Below, piece after piece: positions 8,907-20,945 of a DNA stretch of 64,000 nt. Every line of letters begins with the position of its first letter. The stretch's first letter is position 1. The notes under the pieces were generated by a model that saw only the letters and a list, made by a program, of their open reading frames with translations, searched no databases and had not been told where the DNA came from. Both the position numbers and the translations under genes were made by a program. The stretch is from Spiroplasma sabaudiense Ar-1343 (lineage in GTDB: Bacteria; Bacillota_I; Bacilli_A; Mycoplasmatales; Mycoplasmataceae): assembly GCF_000565215.1 (NCBI RefSeq), contig NZ_CP006934.1:248001-312000 (forward strand), read 5' to 3'.

Positions 8907-10568
8907 ATGAGCAAAAACTTAAACAATGTCACAAACGAAATAAAAAAAATTTTAAAGGAAATAAAATTGGATTTTGATCCAATAATTGAAATTCCAAGAA
9001 ATGATTCTAACGGTCATTTTGCAACTAATGTTGCAATGGTTGCCGCAAAGAGTTTAGGAAAAAACCCTCGTGAAATCGCAACTATCATTGCTGATAAGCT
9101 AATTGCTACAAAAAAATTTGAGGCGATTGAAGTTGCCGGACCAGGGTTTATTAATATAAAATTAAAACATAAAGAAATTGCTTTAATTCTAGAGGAAGCA
9201 TTAGCCAAAAAAGATCAATACGGAGCTGGGGAACCTAAAAATTTCACATATAATTTGGAGATTGTTTCAGCAAACCCAACCGGCTATCTTCATGTAGGAC
9301 ATGCTAGAAATGGAACAATTGGTGATGCTGTTGCCAGAATTTTGAAGTTCAATGGTTACAAAGTTCAAACAGAATATTACACTAACGACGCAGGTAATCA
9401 GATAAATATTTTAGCAATTACAGTATTTGTCCATTATTTACGTGAGTTGGGAATATCAGCAGAGTTACCAGAGGACTCTTATTCTGGGGAAGCATATGAA
9501 ATAGTTGCAAAAGAATTTGTGGCTCAATATGGTGATCAGTTTAAAAATATTGAATATAAAGATAAAGAAATATGCGACGAAAAGGTTATGAAAATTTTCA
9601 AAGAGAAATCAACTGAGTTCTTCATGAAAATTATTAAAAAGCAATTAGTTGATTTTGGTGTTGAAATCGAACACTTTAGTTCTGAAAAAGCAATGTACGA
9701 TGAAAAAAGAATTGAAAAATTACTTGAGAACTATAAAAATATGGATGCAACCTATGAAAAAGATGGAGCTGTATGACTAAAAACAACAGCATTTCAAGAT
9801 GATAAAGATCGCGTACTTGTGAAGTCAACAGGTGATTATACATATATTACCCCTGATTTGGCAACCCACGAGGAGAGACTACGTCGCTCTAAAGCAGATA
9901 AGTTAATAAACTTTTGAGGAGGTGACCACCACGGTTATATTGTTAGAATGCGTGCGGGATTATCACTTTTAGGAGCACCAGAAAATTGTCTTGATATTGA
10001 TATGATTCAAATGGTAAGACTTGTTAAAGATGGTAAAGAATATAAGATGTCGAAACGAAAAGGGACAGCCATCTGACTAATTGATTTATTAGAGCTTGTC
10101 GGAAAAAATAGTCTACGATATATGCTAGCATCAAAAACTCCTTCAAGTCATATGGATTTTGATTTGGATATTGTTACCAAAAAGAATAGCTCAAACCCGG
10201 TATACTATGCCCAGTATGCAACTGCTCGAAGTAATAAAGTAATTCAGCAAGCAAAAGAGCAAAACATTCTTGAAGTAACAAAAGATTTTGATTTATTAAC
10301 AGAAGAAAAGGAAGTCCAATTGTTACTAACTTTAGATCGATTTGCCAAAAATGTTGATTATGCAGCAAAAGAGCGTTTACCACATATTATTTGTGACTAT
10401 ATCCAAACACTTACAAAGCAATTCCACTCGTATTACTCTGAATTTAAAATAATTGACATAGAACATCCAAAATTATCAAGTCAAAGAGTTGCCTTGACAA
10501 AAGGAGTTTATCAAACCTTATCAAATGCTTTAAAACTTATCGCAGTTGATATTATAGATGAAATGTAG
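8907..10568 (+). CDS. argS: arginyl-tRNA synthetase
   Basis: A 553-residue class I synthetase that charges tRNA-Arg. The N-terminal Add-1 domain covers about 1-110. [16 protein letters not shown] near residue 121 holds the HIGH-type motif (HVGH). [13 protein letters not shown] near 379 holds the KMSK loop. The DALR anticodon-binding domain occupies the last 110 residues (QYATARSNK onward). GGDHHGYI near 335 is the conserved ArgRS block. Three UGA codons fall at conserved Trp. GAAGAGG precedes the ATG. A tRNA-Arg(UCU) gene lies elsewhere in the window. No T-box leader is seen. Confidence 0.97.
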
Positions 10569-10592
10569 AAAAAGTAGAAAGAGTTGAAGTTA

Positions 10593-12083
10593 ATGTTAAA
10601 CAACTGAGATTTACTAATTTTAAATCCCATTTTAATTGTTTTCTCCTTAATCTCAATTTTTTTTATGCTTGTTAAGGAGAAATCAAGTTTCAAAACTAAA
10701 CTAATTTACTTAGAAATTTTTGCCTTTTGATTTGGAGTCGGATTGATAATTGGTGTAATCACAAATTATTTACAGCCAAACGGAATTTTTAAAAAGAGCT
10801 TACCATTTGCGATTTTATTATTTTTTGGAATTAATTTTATGGCAATAATTTTTAAACCACTAGCAACTTTTATTACAGGCAAAATTAAAAATCGTCGTTT
10901 ATGGTTTTGAATCGCAAATATTACAATGCTATTGTCTATTATTTTTTTAGTAATTAATTTAAAAATTTTAGATCAAATAAATTACCTTCTCTTATATTTA
11001 ACACTAATACTCACTGGTTTTTCACTTTCTGCAAACACAATTCATTATTTAATTGTAAATGAGCAAACCTATTACCGATTAAATCCAATTGGTTCAACAA
11101 TTACCGTCTGCGTTGTTATGTTGTTTGGAAATTACTTAGCGAGTTATTTAGTAAGTTTTTCAGATTTATTTTATAACAAAAAAATTGAGACGATCGCAAT
11201 TATAATTGCGATCATTATGGTGTCTTGTTCGCTAGGTCTATCTTTTATCAAAAAGGAAAACAAAAATCTTGTTGGAAACTTTTCAATTGAAATTAGAAAT
11301 GAGTTAGGACAATTTAAAATAATTTATTTAGTTTACTTGAGTTTTTTCACTTTTATGATTATGATCATTTCAGAAATTTCAGGGGGTATTTTTTTAGAAG
11401 AGTATTTAAAACTATTGTTACTGAGCAACAAACAGAACTCCAGCTCACAAACTTTTTTGTATTTGAGAATAATACGAATATCTCATTACATTCCTCAAAT
11501 TTTACTTGGATATTGAATATATAGATATATAGTTCCTCAAATTGGCTATAAATATCACTTTATGACAAGTCTGCTTGTGATTTCAATTTCATTGTCAATT
11601 ATTTGTTTCACCAAAATACCTTTACTGATTTTAATATTCCAATTCATTATTACCTTGGCAATTGCCCAAGTTTTCTATGGACTTTTTGCTCTTTCAGTAA
11701 TGTGGAACTACCGAGCAGTAAACATACCAGTAACAGGAATCGTTGGTTCGGCAGGAATTTTAGCGATTTATATTTGTGATGGGGTTTTCAAAACTCTACA
11801 AAATAATCACGCGGGAATTTTTAATTATGATAACTCCATAAGTAGCTTAATGATAAATCCACAAATTGACGCTTTAAAAAATACATACAGCGATGTTTGA
11901 AATGTTGTTATTGCAAGTATGGTCGGTTTAAGCTTATTAATGATTTTAATGTTTTATTTTACAATTGATAAAGTTTTAAATAATTATAAAAATATTAATG
12001 AGGCAAATTTAACAATGAAGACTTTAGAGCGCAAATCGCTGATTAATAAGTTAGAACAAAGAATTGTTAAAAAAGGAGAATAA
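10593..12083 (+). CDS. polytopic membrane protein, MFS-transporter-like
   Basis: A 496-residue protein with about twelve hydrophobic segments spread over its length and a basic C-terminal tail. A roughly six-plus-six arrangement with a charged middle stretch (IKKENKNLVGNFSIEIRNELGQFK, about 215-240, read in pieces) resembles major-facilitator proteins. No family signature such as the loop 2-3 motif is clear. It begins 24 bases after argS and ends two bases before an aldose-epimerase relative, so a sugar or metabolite substrate is possible but unproven. It contains a 22-base palindrome at 11192-11213. Confidence 0.72.
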
Positions 12084-12085
12084 AA

Positions 12086-12946
12086 ATGTATAACTTGAAT
12101 GCAAATAATATTAATTTAATAATTGACACCACAACAATGGAAATTAGAAGTTTAAAATTAAGGGGCGAGGAATTTACATATCAACATACCAACAGTTGAC
12201 AAAAAAATTGACCATTCCTATTTCCGATTTGTGGAACACTAATCAATAATAGTTTTTCTCACAATGGAAAAATCTATAAATTAAATCGTCACGGATTTTT
12301 TAGAGATTTAAAAGAATGAAACATCATTTTTGAAACTGATGACATGGTTAAGTTTGCAACTCAAAGTAACCAAAGATTTCTTGAAATTTATCCATTCGAA
12401 TTTGAAATCGTATTTACATTTAAAATTGTAGAGAACACTGTAATAACAAATTTTGAAGTTAAAAATTTATCAAGTGAAAATATGTATTTCAGTTTTGGAT
12501 ATCATCCAGCTTTTTTGGTTGAACAAAATGGTTGATTGGAATTTTCAACCCCTGAGTTATTCTATACAGATAATACTAACATGCTTTATTTAAATAGAAA
12601 TCCAAAGGAGAAATTTGCTTTTGACAAGGTCGAAATTAAAGATATAAATTTTTCCGGATCGCAATTTTATTGAAATCAAAATCTTCAAAGTGATTTTGTC
12701 ACATATAGTGATAAAAATAAAAGTTTTAAACTAAATTTAAAGGGTTACCCAGTTTGCCTATTGTGATCAGAAGAAAATAAAGCGGACTATATTTGTATTG
12801 AACCGTGATTTGGTAGCGCTGATTTTGCCGATAGAAAAAATAACGAAATTTCTTTGAAGGAAAACATAATTAAATTAGAACCGTTAAAAATTTGAAAAGA
12901 TGAATTCAAAATTGAGCTTTTTACTAAGGAGGACTTCTCTTGCTAA
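12086..12946 (+). CDS. aldose 1-epimerase family protein
   Basis: A 286-residue galactose-mutarotase-like protein of the LacX/YihR branch, which interconverts sugar anomers or acts as a hexose-6-phosphate 1-epimerase. Family marks are LFPICGTLIN near residue 47, the catalytic-type NRHGFFRDLKEW near 70, YPFEFEIVFTF, FGYHPAF near 133 and CIEPWFGSADF near 236. The His residues of RHGF and YHPAF and the Glu of IEPW match the usual active-site set. A GGAG site lies 7 bases upstream. The last 7 bases overlap the next gene, suggesting translational coupling. Confidence 0.85.
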
Positions 12947-13560
12947 AATTAAGAAACCCAGAAATAGCTAAAATTTTTGACAATCACCATTTTTTAGATG
13001 AAGACTGTCAAATCGATAATCGAGTTGCTGTCGATTTTTGAAAATACTTAGCAGATCAAAAAATTAGTTTAGAAATTGACATCTCACAATATTTAGAGCT
13101 TTTGGAAATGTCAGCAAAATTAAACAAAAGAAATAAAATTATTCAAGGAGACTTATTTATTTTAAAGGAGCCATTACTATTTGGTGAGAGTTTAGTGAAC
13201 CAATTAGTAGAAGCAATTTCAAAAACAATGTTCTTCGCACTAGATCAACAGCTCTCTGAAAATGCAGAATATAAAGATTTTCTAATAGAAAATTTAGAGA
13301 ATAAGGATGTATGCCAAAAAAACCATCTAAAATTAATAGAAATTTTAAAATGACTTGATAATGAAATTATAGTTAATCAAGATCTTTTAAAGGGAATCCC
13401 TAGTAATTATCAAATTTCAAATTACATTCTTCAAGCCGATATTAACAGCTCTGTTACGTCGTGAGTATCTGAGAGAATTGCGATTTTAAAATTTCAAAAA
13501 CTGACTTTTACAATGATTTATGAAAGTCACAAAAAAATCTTAGTCATTTCAACAGACTAA
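12940..13560 (+). CDS. hypothetical protein
   Basis: A 206-residue soluble, mostly helical protein that I do not recognise. It starts at TTG 7 bases after AAGGAGG (12926-12932), which lies inside the epimerase gene. The first codons overlap that gene's end in another frame. There is no signal peptide, membrane segment or Cys cluster. It is rich in Leu, Ile, Lys and Glu, with two Trp encoded by UGA. Its stop codon overlaps the stop of the convergent ispG, and both lie within a shared hairpin. Confidence 0.75.
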
Positions 13561-13568
13561 GATTTTTT
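13532..13568. terminator. bidirectional terminator overlapping two stop codons
   Basis: AAAAAATCTTAGTC (13532-13545) and its exact complement GACTAAGATTTTTT (13555-13568) form a 14-bp stem with a 9-base loop. The stops of the plus-strand gene (13558-13560) and of ispG (13557-13559 on minus) both sit in the right arm. A/T arms give a U-tract in either direction. Confidence 0.85.
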
Positions 13569-14627
13569 AAATTCTTCAAATGCTTCCAAAATAATCTTTT
13601 TTAATTCGGGCACCAATTGATCTTGGCTAACAGTTTTATAAATCTTACCCTTTTTAAATATAATACCGCCTTTATTGCCCCCAGCAATTCCAACATCAGC
13701 ATGACTTGCTTCTCCAGGACCATTAACAATACATCCTAAAATAGCAACCTTAAAGGGAAATTGGAGTGGTTCAACGAAGTCCTCGATTTCCTTAACGACT
13801 GGATTCATATCATATTCAATTCTTCCGCAGGTGGGGCAAGCAATGACCTCAACAATGTTAGAAAACAAACCCAAAGCATTTAATAGTCTTTTGCAAACCT
13901 TTATCTCACTTACAGGATCTTCGCTTAAGCTGATTCTAATTGTATTACCTAGGCCTTGCATTAGCAAGTGTCCTAATCCAAAACTAGATTTAATAGCCCC
14001 GTTGAGAAGGCTTCCAGCCTCAGTTATTCCTAAGTGAGAGGGGTAATTTCAGCGCTGAGCCGCTAGTTGGTAAGCTTCAATCGCCATTAAGGGGTCGGTT
14101 GCTTTTAGTGAATATATAATATCTTTAAAATTCATTTCCTCTAATATTTTAATGTGTTCACTTAATGATTCAACCATGGCTTGGGCTGTTCAACCTAATT
14201 TAGCAACAATTTGCTTTGGCAAACTTCCAGAGTTAATACCAATTCGAATTGGAATTTTCTTTTCGCGACATTTTTCCACCACAGCAATGGTATTTTCCTT
14301 TATCCCAATATTTCCAGGATTAATTCTAATTTTTGCAACTCCTGCATCTGCGGCCATTAGCGCAAATTTATAATTAAAGTGGATATCTGCAACAATTGGT
14401 AATTGTGATTTTTGTACTAGTTCTTGTAAAGCCTCAGCGTCATTAATTCCCAAAACAGCAACTCTTACAAGTTGGCAACCCTCATTTGCAAGTTGCTCAA
14501 TTTGTTCTAAAGTTGCTTTAATATTATGAGTTTTAGTGGTTGTCATTGATTGTAAAATTACATTATTATTACCACCAATTTGATAAGGACCAACCTGAAC
14601 TGCTAATGTTTGATTTCTTAAAAACAT
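13557..14627 (-). CDS. ispG: 4-hydroxy-3-methylbut-2-enyl-diphosphate synthase
   Basis: A 356-residue [4Fe-4S] enzyme (GcpE) of the non-mevalonate isoprenoid pathway that reduces MEcPP to HMBPP. The TIM-barrel N-terminal part contains [19 protein letters not shown], then [22 protein letters not shown] and [11 protein letters not shown]. The C-terminal cluster domain shows [10 protein letters not shown] and the GCIVNGPGE motif, giving the three cluster Cys plus conserved Glu. AAAAGGTGAT precedes the ATG. The enzyme needs a reduced ferredoxin or flavodoxin: a ferredoxin gene lies at 35229-35417. Its presence implies undecaprenyl or tRNA isopentenyl needs in a wall-less cell. Confidence 0.95.
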
Positions 14628-14684
14628 AAAATCACCTTTTCTCAAAAATTTTATCATATTTAAAGATATTATTTTGTAGCAATC

Positions 14685-14722
14685 AAAAAAATAGTAGCAT
14701 TTTGAAAATACTACTATTTTTT
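14685..14722 (-). terminator. terminator of GNAT gene
   Basis: AAAAAATAGTAG (14686-14697) pairs with CTACTATTTTTT (14711-14722). On the minus strand the U-tract follows directly after the GNAT stop (14714-14716), which lies within the stem. Confidence 0.75.
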
Positions 14723-15514
14723 AATTTTGTAAATCATTAAATTTAATCCAGTTCTCTCAAATCCCATTTTCTCATAAATTGGGAATCCATCCTTGGTGGA
14801 TACTAAAAGCAATTTTTTAATTCCTTGCTTTTTGGCGGTTAAAAATAAATTGTTTAAAACCACTGATGCCAAACCTTGCCCTCGCATTTTGCTATTAACT
14901 GTAATATCATCAACAACTCCATAGTTATTCTCAAAATAAATATTTCCGGTCGCCACAGCCTGATTGTTATGATAAACAACAATTAAATGACAAATTTTTT
15001 TGACTTTATTTAATTCAACTAGCGCTTTGTACTTTGTTGTATCAATTACTCCGCTTCCAAAACCATCATCAATTTGTTTTTTAAATTCTTCTAAATCTTC
15101 TAATTCGACGTTTTTTAAAGTAAATCCAGTCGGAATTTTGATCTCTTTTAAATAGGCTTTTTCTAAATCCATTACCATCGCTTTATATTTAACATCAAAG
15201 TAAAGACCAAGATCTTGAAATTGATTTTCTTGCAATCTTTGGTCTTCATCAATCATTACGTATACTAGATTTTGGTCAATTTGATTATATTTCTTGATAA
15301 TCTGAATTGCTAGTTCCTTATCTTCTTCGGCCTTTCATAAATGAGAGTACAAAAAGTTAATTTTTAAATCAGTTCTACTTGAATCAACTTCAATAAAATT
15401 ACCTTTTTGGTGTTCAACGATTTTTATTAAGCCGTTATTAAGATTAATATCATTATTATATTTAATGAAATTATTGACTAAAATTTCATTATTTTTGTTT
15501 TTTAATTTAAACAT
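14714..15514 (-). CDS. GNAT family N-acetyltransferase
   Basis: A 266-residue protein. The C-terminal half is a GNAT domain: VVDDITVNSKMRGQGLASVVLNNL contains the acetyl-CoA pyrophosphate-binding R-G-Q-G-L-A, and FPIYEKMGFERTG is the usual last strand. The N-terminal 120 residues are divergent and may be a second, degenerate GNAT-like lobe. The ATG has GGAGG 6 bases upstream (minus strand). The acyl acceptor is unknown. One UGA encodes Trp at about residue 80. It is separated from ispG by an 86-base gap with a hairpin, so the two are probably transcribed separately. Confidence 0.85.
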
Positions 15515-15590
15515 TTTATACCTCCAAAATCATAATAACACAAATTATTTTACAACCTAATTTTAAAAATAAAATAAATATGGGATTATC

Positions 15591-15619
15591 TTGTTAATAG
15601 CAAATTATTATAATATAAT
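15591..15619 (+). promoter_or_regulatory. sigma-A promoter of guaA-guaB
   Basis: TTGTTA (15591-15596) and TATAAT (15614-15619) are 17 bases apart. A second overlapping TATAAT lies at 15609-15614. The predicted leader is only about 25 bases, too short for a purine riboswitch. Confidence 0.6.
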
Positions 15620-15650
15620 TTTAAGAATATTAATTACTTAAGGAGCCGCA

Positions 15651-17192
15651 ATGAAAGAAACACAGATAGTAATACTAGATTTTGGTAGTCAATATACACA
15701 ACTTTTGGCTCGACGTATTCGTGAGAATAAAGTTCTAGCAGAAGTTCTTGATTTTAGAACCTCGGCCAAAGCAATGCAGAATTTTCCAAATTTAAAGGGA
15801 ATTGTATTATCAGGGGGTCCTTCAAGTGTCTATGAAAACAAAGCCTATCAAATTGATAATGACTTTTTTGATTTAGGTTTACCAGTCTTGGGTGTTTGTT
15901 ATGGAATGCAATTAATGACTTCAGTTTATGGAGGAGTTGTAGAATTAGCTGACCATCAAGAATTTGGTAAAGCTAAATTATATCTAGATGATTTTGATAA
16001 TAAACTTTTCAAAGATGTTCCAAATGAAAAATTGGTTTGAATGAGTCACGCTGACCACTTAACCAAAATGCCCAAAGATTTTATTAAGTTGGCGCACTCA
16101 GATGCTAGTGTAGCTGCAATCAAACACAAAAATAAAGATTTTTATGGGATTCAGTTTCATGCTGAAGTAACCCATTCAGAATTTGGAAATCAAATGATAA
16201 AAAACTTTATTTTTGATATTTGCCATGCAGACCCAAACTGAGAAGTTAGTGCCTTTATTAATAAAGCTGTTGCCGAAATTAAAGCTAAAGTTGGAAATGA
16301 TGAAGTAATTCTTGGCCTATCTGGGGGTGTTGATTCTAGTGTAGCTGCAGCATTAATCTCAAAAGCAATTGGTTCTCAATTAACTTGCATCTTTGTGGAT
16401 ACAGGCTTATTAAGAAAAAATGAAGCGCAAAAAGTTTTAAAAACTTATCAGGATAACTTCAAAATGAAAATAAAATTAATAGATGCTTCTAAGCAATTTT
16501 TTACAGCCTTAAAAGGAGTAGCCGATCCAGAAACTAAGCGTAAAATCATTGGTAAGCAATTTGTAGAAGTGTTTAATAGTGAAGCTAAGAAATTAAAAAA
16601 TGCCAAATGACTTGCTCAAGGGACAATTTACCCAGATATTATTGAATCTAGTTCTCCAGATCATGCCTCAAAAACAATAAAGTCCCATCATAATGTTGGA
16701 GGACTTCCTGAAGAATTAGGATTCAAATTACTAGAACCAATTCGCGACCTATTTAAAGATGAAGTAAGAAAGGTTGGAATCAACTTGGGAATTCCAGCTT
16801 CAATGATTAATCGTCATCCATTCCCTGGACCAGGATTAGGGATTCGTATTATTGGAGAAGTAAGTCAAGAAAAAGCAGACATCCTAAGAGAAGTTGACGA
16901 TATCTTTATAAATGAATTAATAAAAGCTGATTTATATAATAGTGTTGATCAAGCATTCGCAGTATTGCTCCCAGTTAAAACAGTTGGAGTAATGGGGGAT
17001 AATCGTACTTATGAGTACCTTGCAAGCCTAAGGTCGGTTAACACAATTGATTTTATGACCGCTTCAGCATCACACTTGCCATGGGAATTTATTGAAAAAG
17101 TCGTAACTTTAATAATCAACAATGTTGATCATGTAAATCGTGTGGTTTATGATGTAACTTCAAAACCGCCAGGAACAATAGAATGAGAGTAG
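15651..17192 (+). CDS. guaA: GMP synthase (glutamine-hydrolysing)
   Basis: A 513-residue enzyme that aminates XMP to GMP using glutamine and ATP. The class I amidotransferase domain (about 1-190) has the nucleophile Cys in GVCYGMQ (C83) and the His/Glu of [10 protein letters not shown] near 170. The ATP-pyrophosphatase domain has LSGGVDSS near 223. The dimerisation domain ends with the invariant KPPGTIEWE, whose Trp is UGA. AAGGAG lies 7 bases before the ATG. guaB starts 4 bases after the stop, forming a two-gene IMP-to-GMP operon. Confidence 0.98.
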
Positions 17193-17196
17193 CCAA

Positions 17197-18663
<1,467 letters not shown>

Positions 18664-18666
18664 TTG

Positions 18667-18705
18667 AAGTTTCGCAACGTATTTAAATAAGTTGTGAAAC
18701 TTTTG
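18667..18705 (+). terminator. terminator of guaAB
   Basis: AAGTTTCGCAAC (18667-18678) pairs with GTTGTGAAACTT (18691-18702), with one G-U pair and a 12-base loop, then TTTGCTTT. Confidence 0.8.
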
Positions 18706-18742
18706 CTTTGATAGTCTATAATTTAATTAGAGGGCAATTTAA

Positions 18743-19594
18743 ATGAATAAAAACTATAAAGAATTTATGGACTTAAAAACTTTAAATGACTATTTGACAG
18801 GAACACCGATTAATTCTGAAAAGTTCAAAGAAGTGATTAATGGTATTACAGACTTTGTTGATGAAAAAATTTTCAAAGACGATGAAATGGTATTTCAACT
18901 AACAGAAATTAGCAAAACTAGTGGTCGAGATTTAGCGATAATTTTTAAAAATAAATTTGAAATTGAAAGTGATTTGGAATTAATTTTTAATAATTTAAAC
19001 TACTGTAAAGAACTTTTAGAACGCTGTTTATTTCAAAAAACAATATTTTTCAATTTTATGATTTTCACAGAAGTCAAATCAATGGTAAGGTATTATTTGG
19101 AAAAATCATATCGCTATGATTCGTTAAAAAATTATCAAAAATTGTTTAAAATTAACTCTGTTGAATTTCACGAGCAAAACGAAATGTTTAAGTACTTATT
19201 CTCAATCTTTGATAAACTTGTTTATATTATAAGTCATTTAAACGAGAAATATTTCAAAAATAACCCAATTGACAATAAAGAGTTATCACTAAAATTTTTT
19301 ATTAATTTTGGTGAGGAATCAAAAAACTTTACAAAGTCTTCAAAAAACTTTGAGCAATTAAATGATAAAATTAATCAGATTCGCCGTTCGAATGCATGAC
19401 ATTATGTCAGAAAACTACGCAATAATTTAGAGCACGACTTTGCTGACCCTTCTTCGCAATATAATATTAATTTTTCAATCTTATTATTATTTATCGTTGT
19501 TGCAAGGTGCTTGCTTTTAATAAACGAACATTTTCAAAGTGATGCTGAAATAAATGAGCTTTTAAGCTATCGCTCTAAAAAAATTCAAAAATAA
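18743..19594 (+). CDS. putative HEPN-domain protein
   Basis: A 283-residue soluble helical protein of unknown role. Near the C-terminus, HYVRKLRNNLEHDF contains R226-N-N-L-E-H231. This fits the R-x4-6-H active-site pattern of HEPN ribonucleases, including the common R-N-x-x-x-H form, and is followed by a hydrophobic helix (ILLLFIVVARCLLLINEHF). A TATAAT lies at 18717-18722, and no good ribosome-binding site beyond AGAGGG precedes the ATG. scpA follows after 14 bases, so it may ride with the scpAB operon. No nucleotidyltransferase (MNT) antitoxin partner is adjacent. The HEPN reading rests on one motif and the all-helical look. Confidence 0.7.
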
Positions 19595-19608
19595 TTTAGG
19601 AGGAAACC

Positions 19609-20355
19609 ATGAAAATTTGAAATGAAATAAAATTGGATAATTTTACTGGTCCCTTAGACTTATTACTCCATCTTATTAAGGAGAAAAAAATCGGAATCTT
19701 AGAAGTTAATTTATTAGAACTTTCAAATCAATATATTGATTACATTAATTCTTTTGTAGAATTAGATGTTGAAATTGCCAGTGAATATCTAGTTATGGGA
19801 GCCTACTTATTAGAACTAAAATCAAAATCTTTAATTCCGCGAGAAGAAGTGGTAATTGATGAGGATTTTGAAGAAAATCAACGAACAAAATTATTGGGTC
19901 GTTTGGTGGAATATCATAAAATAAAACAAACCTTGGATTTTTTCAAGGAAAAACAAAATGAATATTTCAAAAGTCATTCTAAACCCAAATCAGTTATTAA
20001 AGTTGTAAAAGTTGATGACGATAGTTTGCCACTAGCGCCAATTAATATTGATTTAGATAAGTTTGCAAATATTTTCTTAAAAATTATAGAAAAAAATCAA
20101 TTGCAAAATCCAGAAGTTAAAACCATCACTAGAAAAGATGTTTCTCCTGAATTCATGAGTTCTCAGATCATCAAAATTTTGGAATCAAACCCATCTAAAA
20201 CTTGGAAGCTTGAAGAATTTTTGCTGGTGCAAGATTTGTCAATTCAAATGCTTGTTGCAAGTTTTTTAGCAATTTTGGATTTAGCCAAAAGCCAAATTCT
20301 TTCAATTAATCAAGTTGGTGAAGAAATTGAAGTTAAGTATATTCAAAAAAATTAA
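19609..20355 (+). CDS. scpA: segregation and condensation protein A
   Basis: A 248-residue kleisin that bridges the SMC heads and recruits ScpB for chromosome compaction. The N-terminus shows the family signature KLDNFTGPLDLLLHLIKEKK and EYLVMGAYLLELKSKSLIP. The C-terminal winged helix follows about residue 170. The start ATG, 6 bases after AGGAGG, restores the conserved MKIWNEIKLDNF with a UGA Trp at residue 4. scpB follows 23 bases later and rluB after that, as in many Bacillota. Confidence 0.96.
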
Positions 20356-20378
20356 TAAAATGAAAGTAGGTATAAAAA

Positions 20379-20942
20379 ATGACTAATGAAAAAATAATGG
20401 GAATTATTGAAAGTATTTTATTTGTTAATGGTGATGAAGGAATTAGTGAAGACTATATTCATCTTATTTTAGAAAATCAAAGTGCAGCCAAGATTGCACA
20501 AGCATTACAAGGACTTCGAGAAAAATACCGCAATGATTTGTCATGTGGATTGGATATTCAAAAATTCGCAGGGAATCGCTACCGAATGGTAACTAAAAAA
20601 GATAATCACGATTATTTATCAAAAATGACCAATATCAAAACAGAATCTAAGCTATCAAGCGCTTCAATTGAAACTCTATCAATTATTGCTTATAAAGGTC
20701 CGATTTCTCGACCGGAAATAGAACAAATTCGTGGGGTTGGATGTGATGCAATCATGTACAAGCTTAAAATCAGAAATTTAATTAAAGAAATGGGTAAATC
20801 AGAATTACCGGGGCGCCCGATGCTTTATGGAATAACAAATGACTTTTTGAAGCTTTTTAATTTGAATAGTTTAGAGGAACTGCCAGAATTACCGGGAGCA
20901 AATTTAGAAGATGATGCTGATATTTTCAGCAGGGAGCAATAA
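20379..20942 (+). CDS. scpB: segregation and condensation protein B
   Basis: A 187-residue partner of ScpA with two winged-helix domains. Recognisable blocks are IMGIIESILFVNGDEGIS at the N-terminus, FAGNRYRMVTK, and LSSASIETLSIIAYKGPISRPEIEQIRGV, the best-conserved stretch of the family, then GRPMLYGITNDFL. AAGTAGG precedes the ATG. It ends 3 bases before rluB. Confidence 0.96.
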   Translation: MTNEKIMGIIESILFVNGDEGISEDYIHLILENQSAAKIAQALQGLREKYRNDLSCGLDIQKFAGNRYRMVTKKDNHDYLSKMTNIKTESKLSSASIETLSIIAYKGPISRPEIEQIRGVGCDAIMYKLKIRNLIKEMGKSELPGRPMLYGITNDFLKLFNLNSLEELPELPGANLEDDADIFSREQ

Positions 20943-20945
20943 AAT

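Noticed and set aside
9777-9779. Many apparent frameshifts or premature stops at TGA, for example in argS, guaA, recA and trmFO
   Set aside because: TGA falls at conserved Trp positions throughout, so the code uses UGA for Trp. These genes are intact, not pseudogenes.
15515-15650. Purine or 2'-deoxyguanosine riboswitch before guaA
   Set aside because: The predicted transcript leader is about 25 bases and no three-way junction core is visible.
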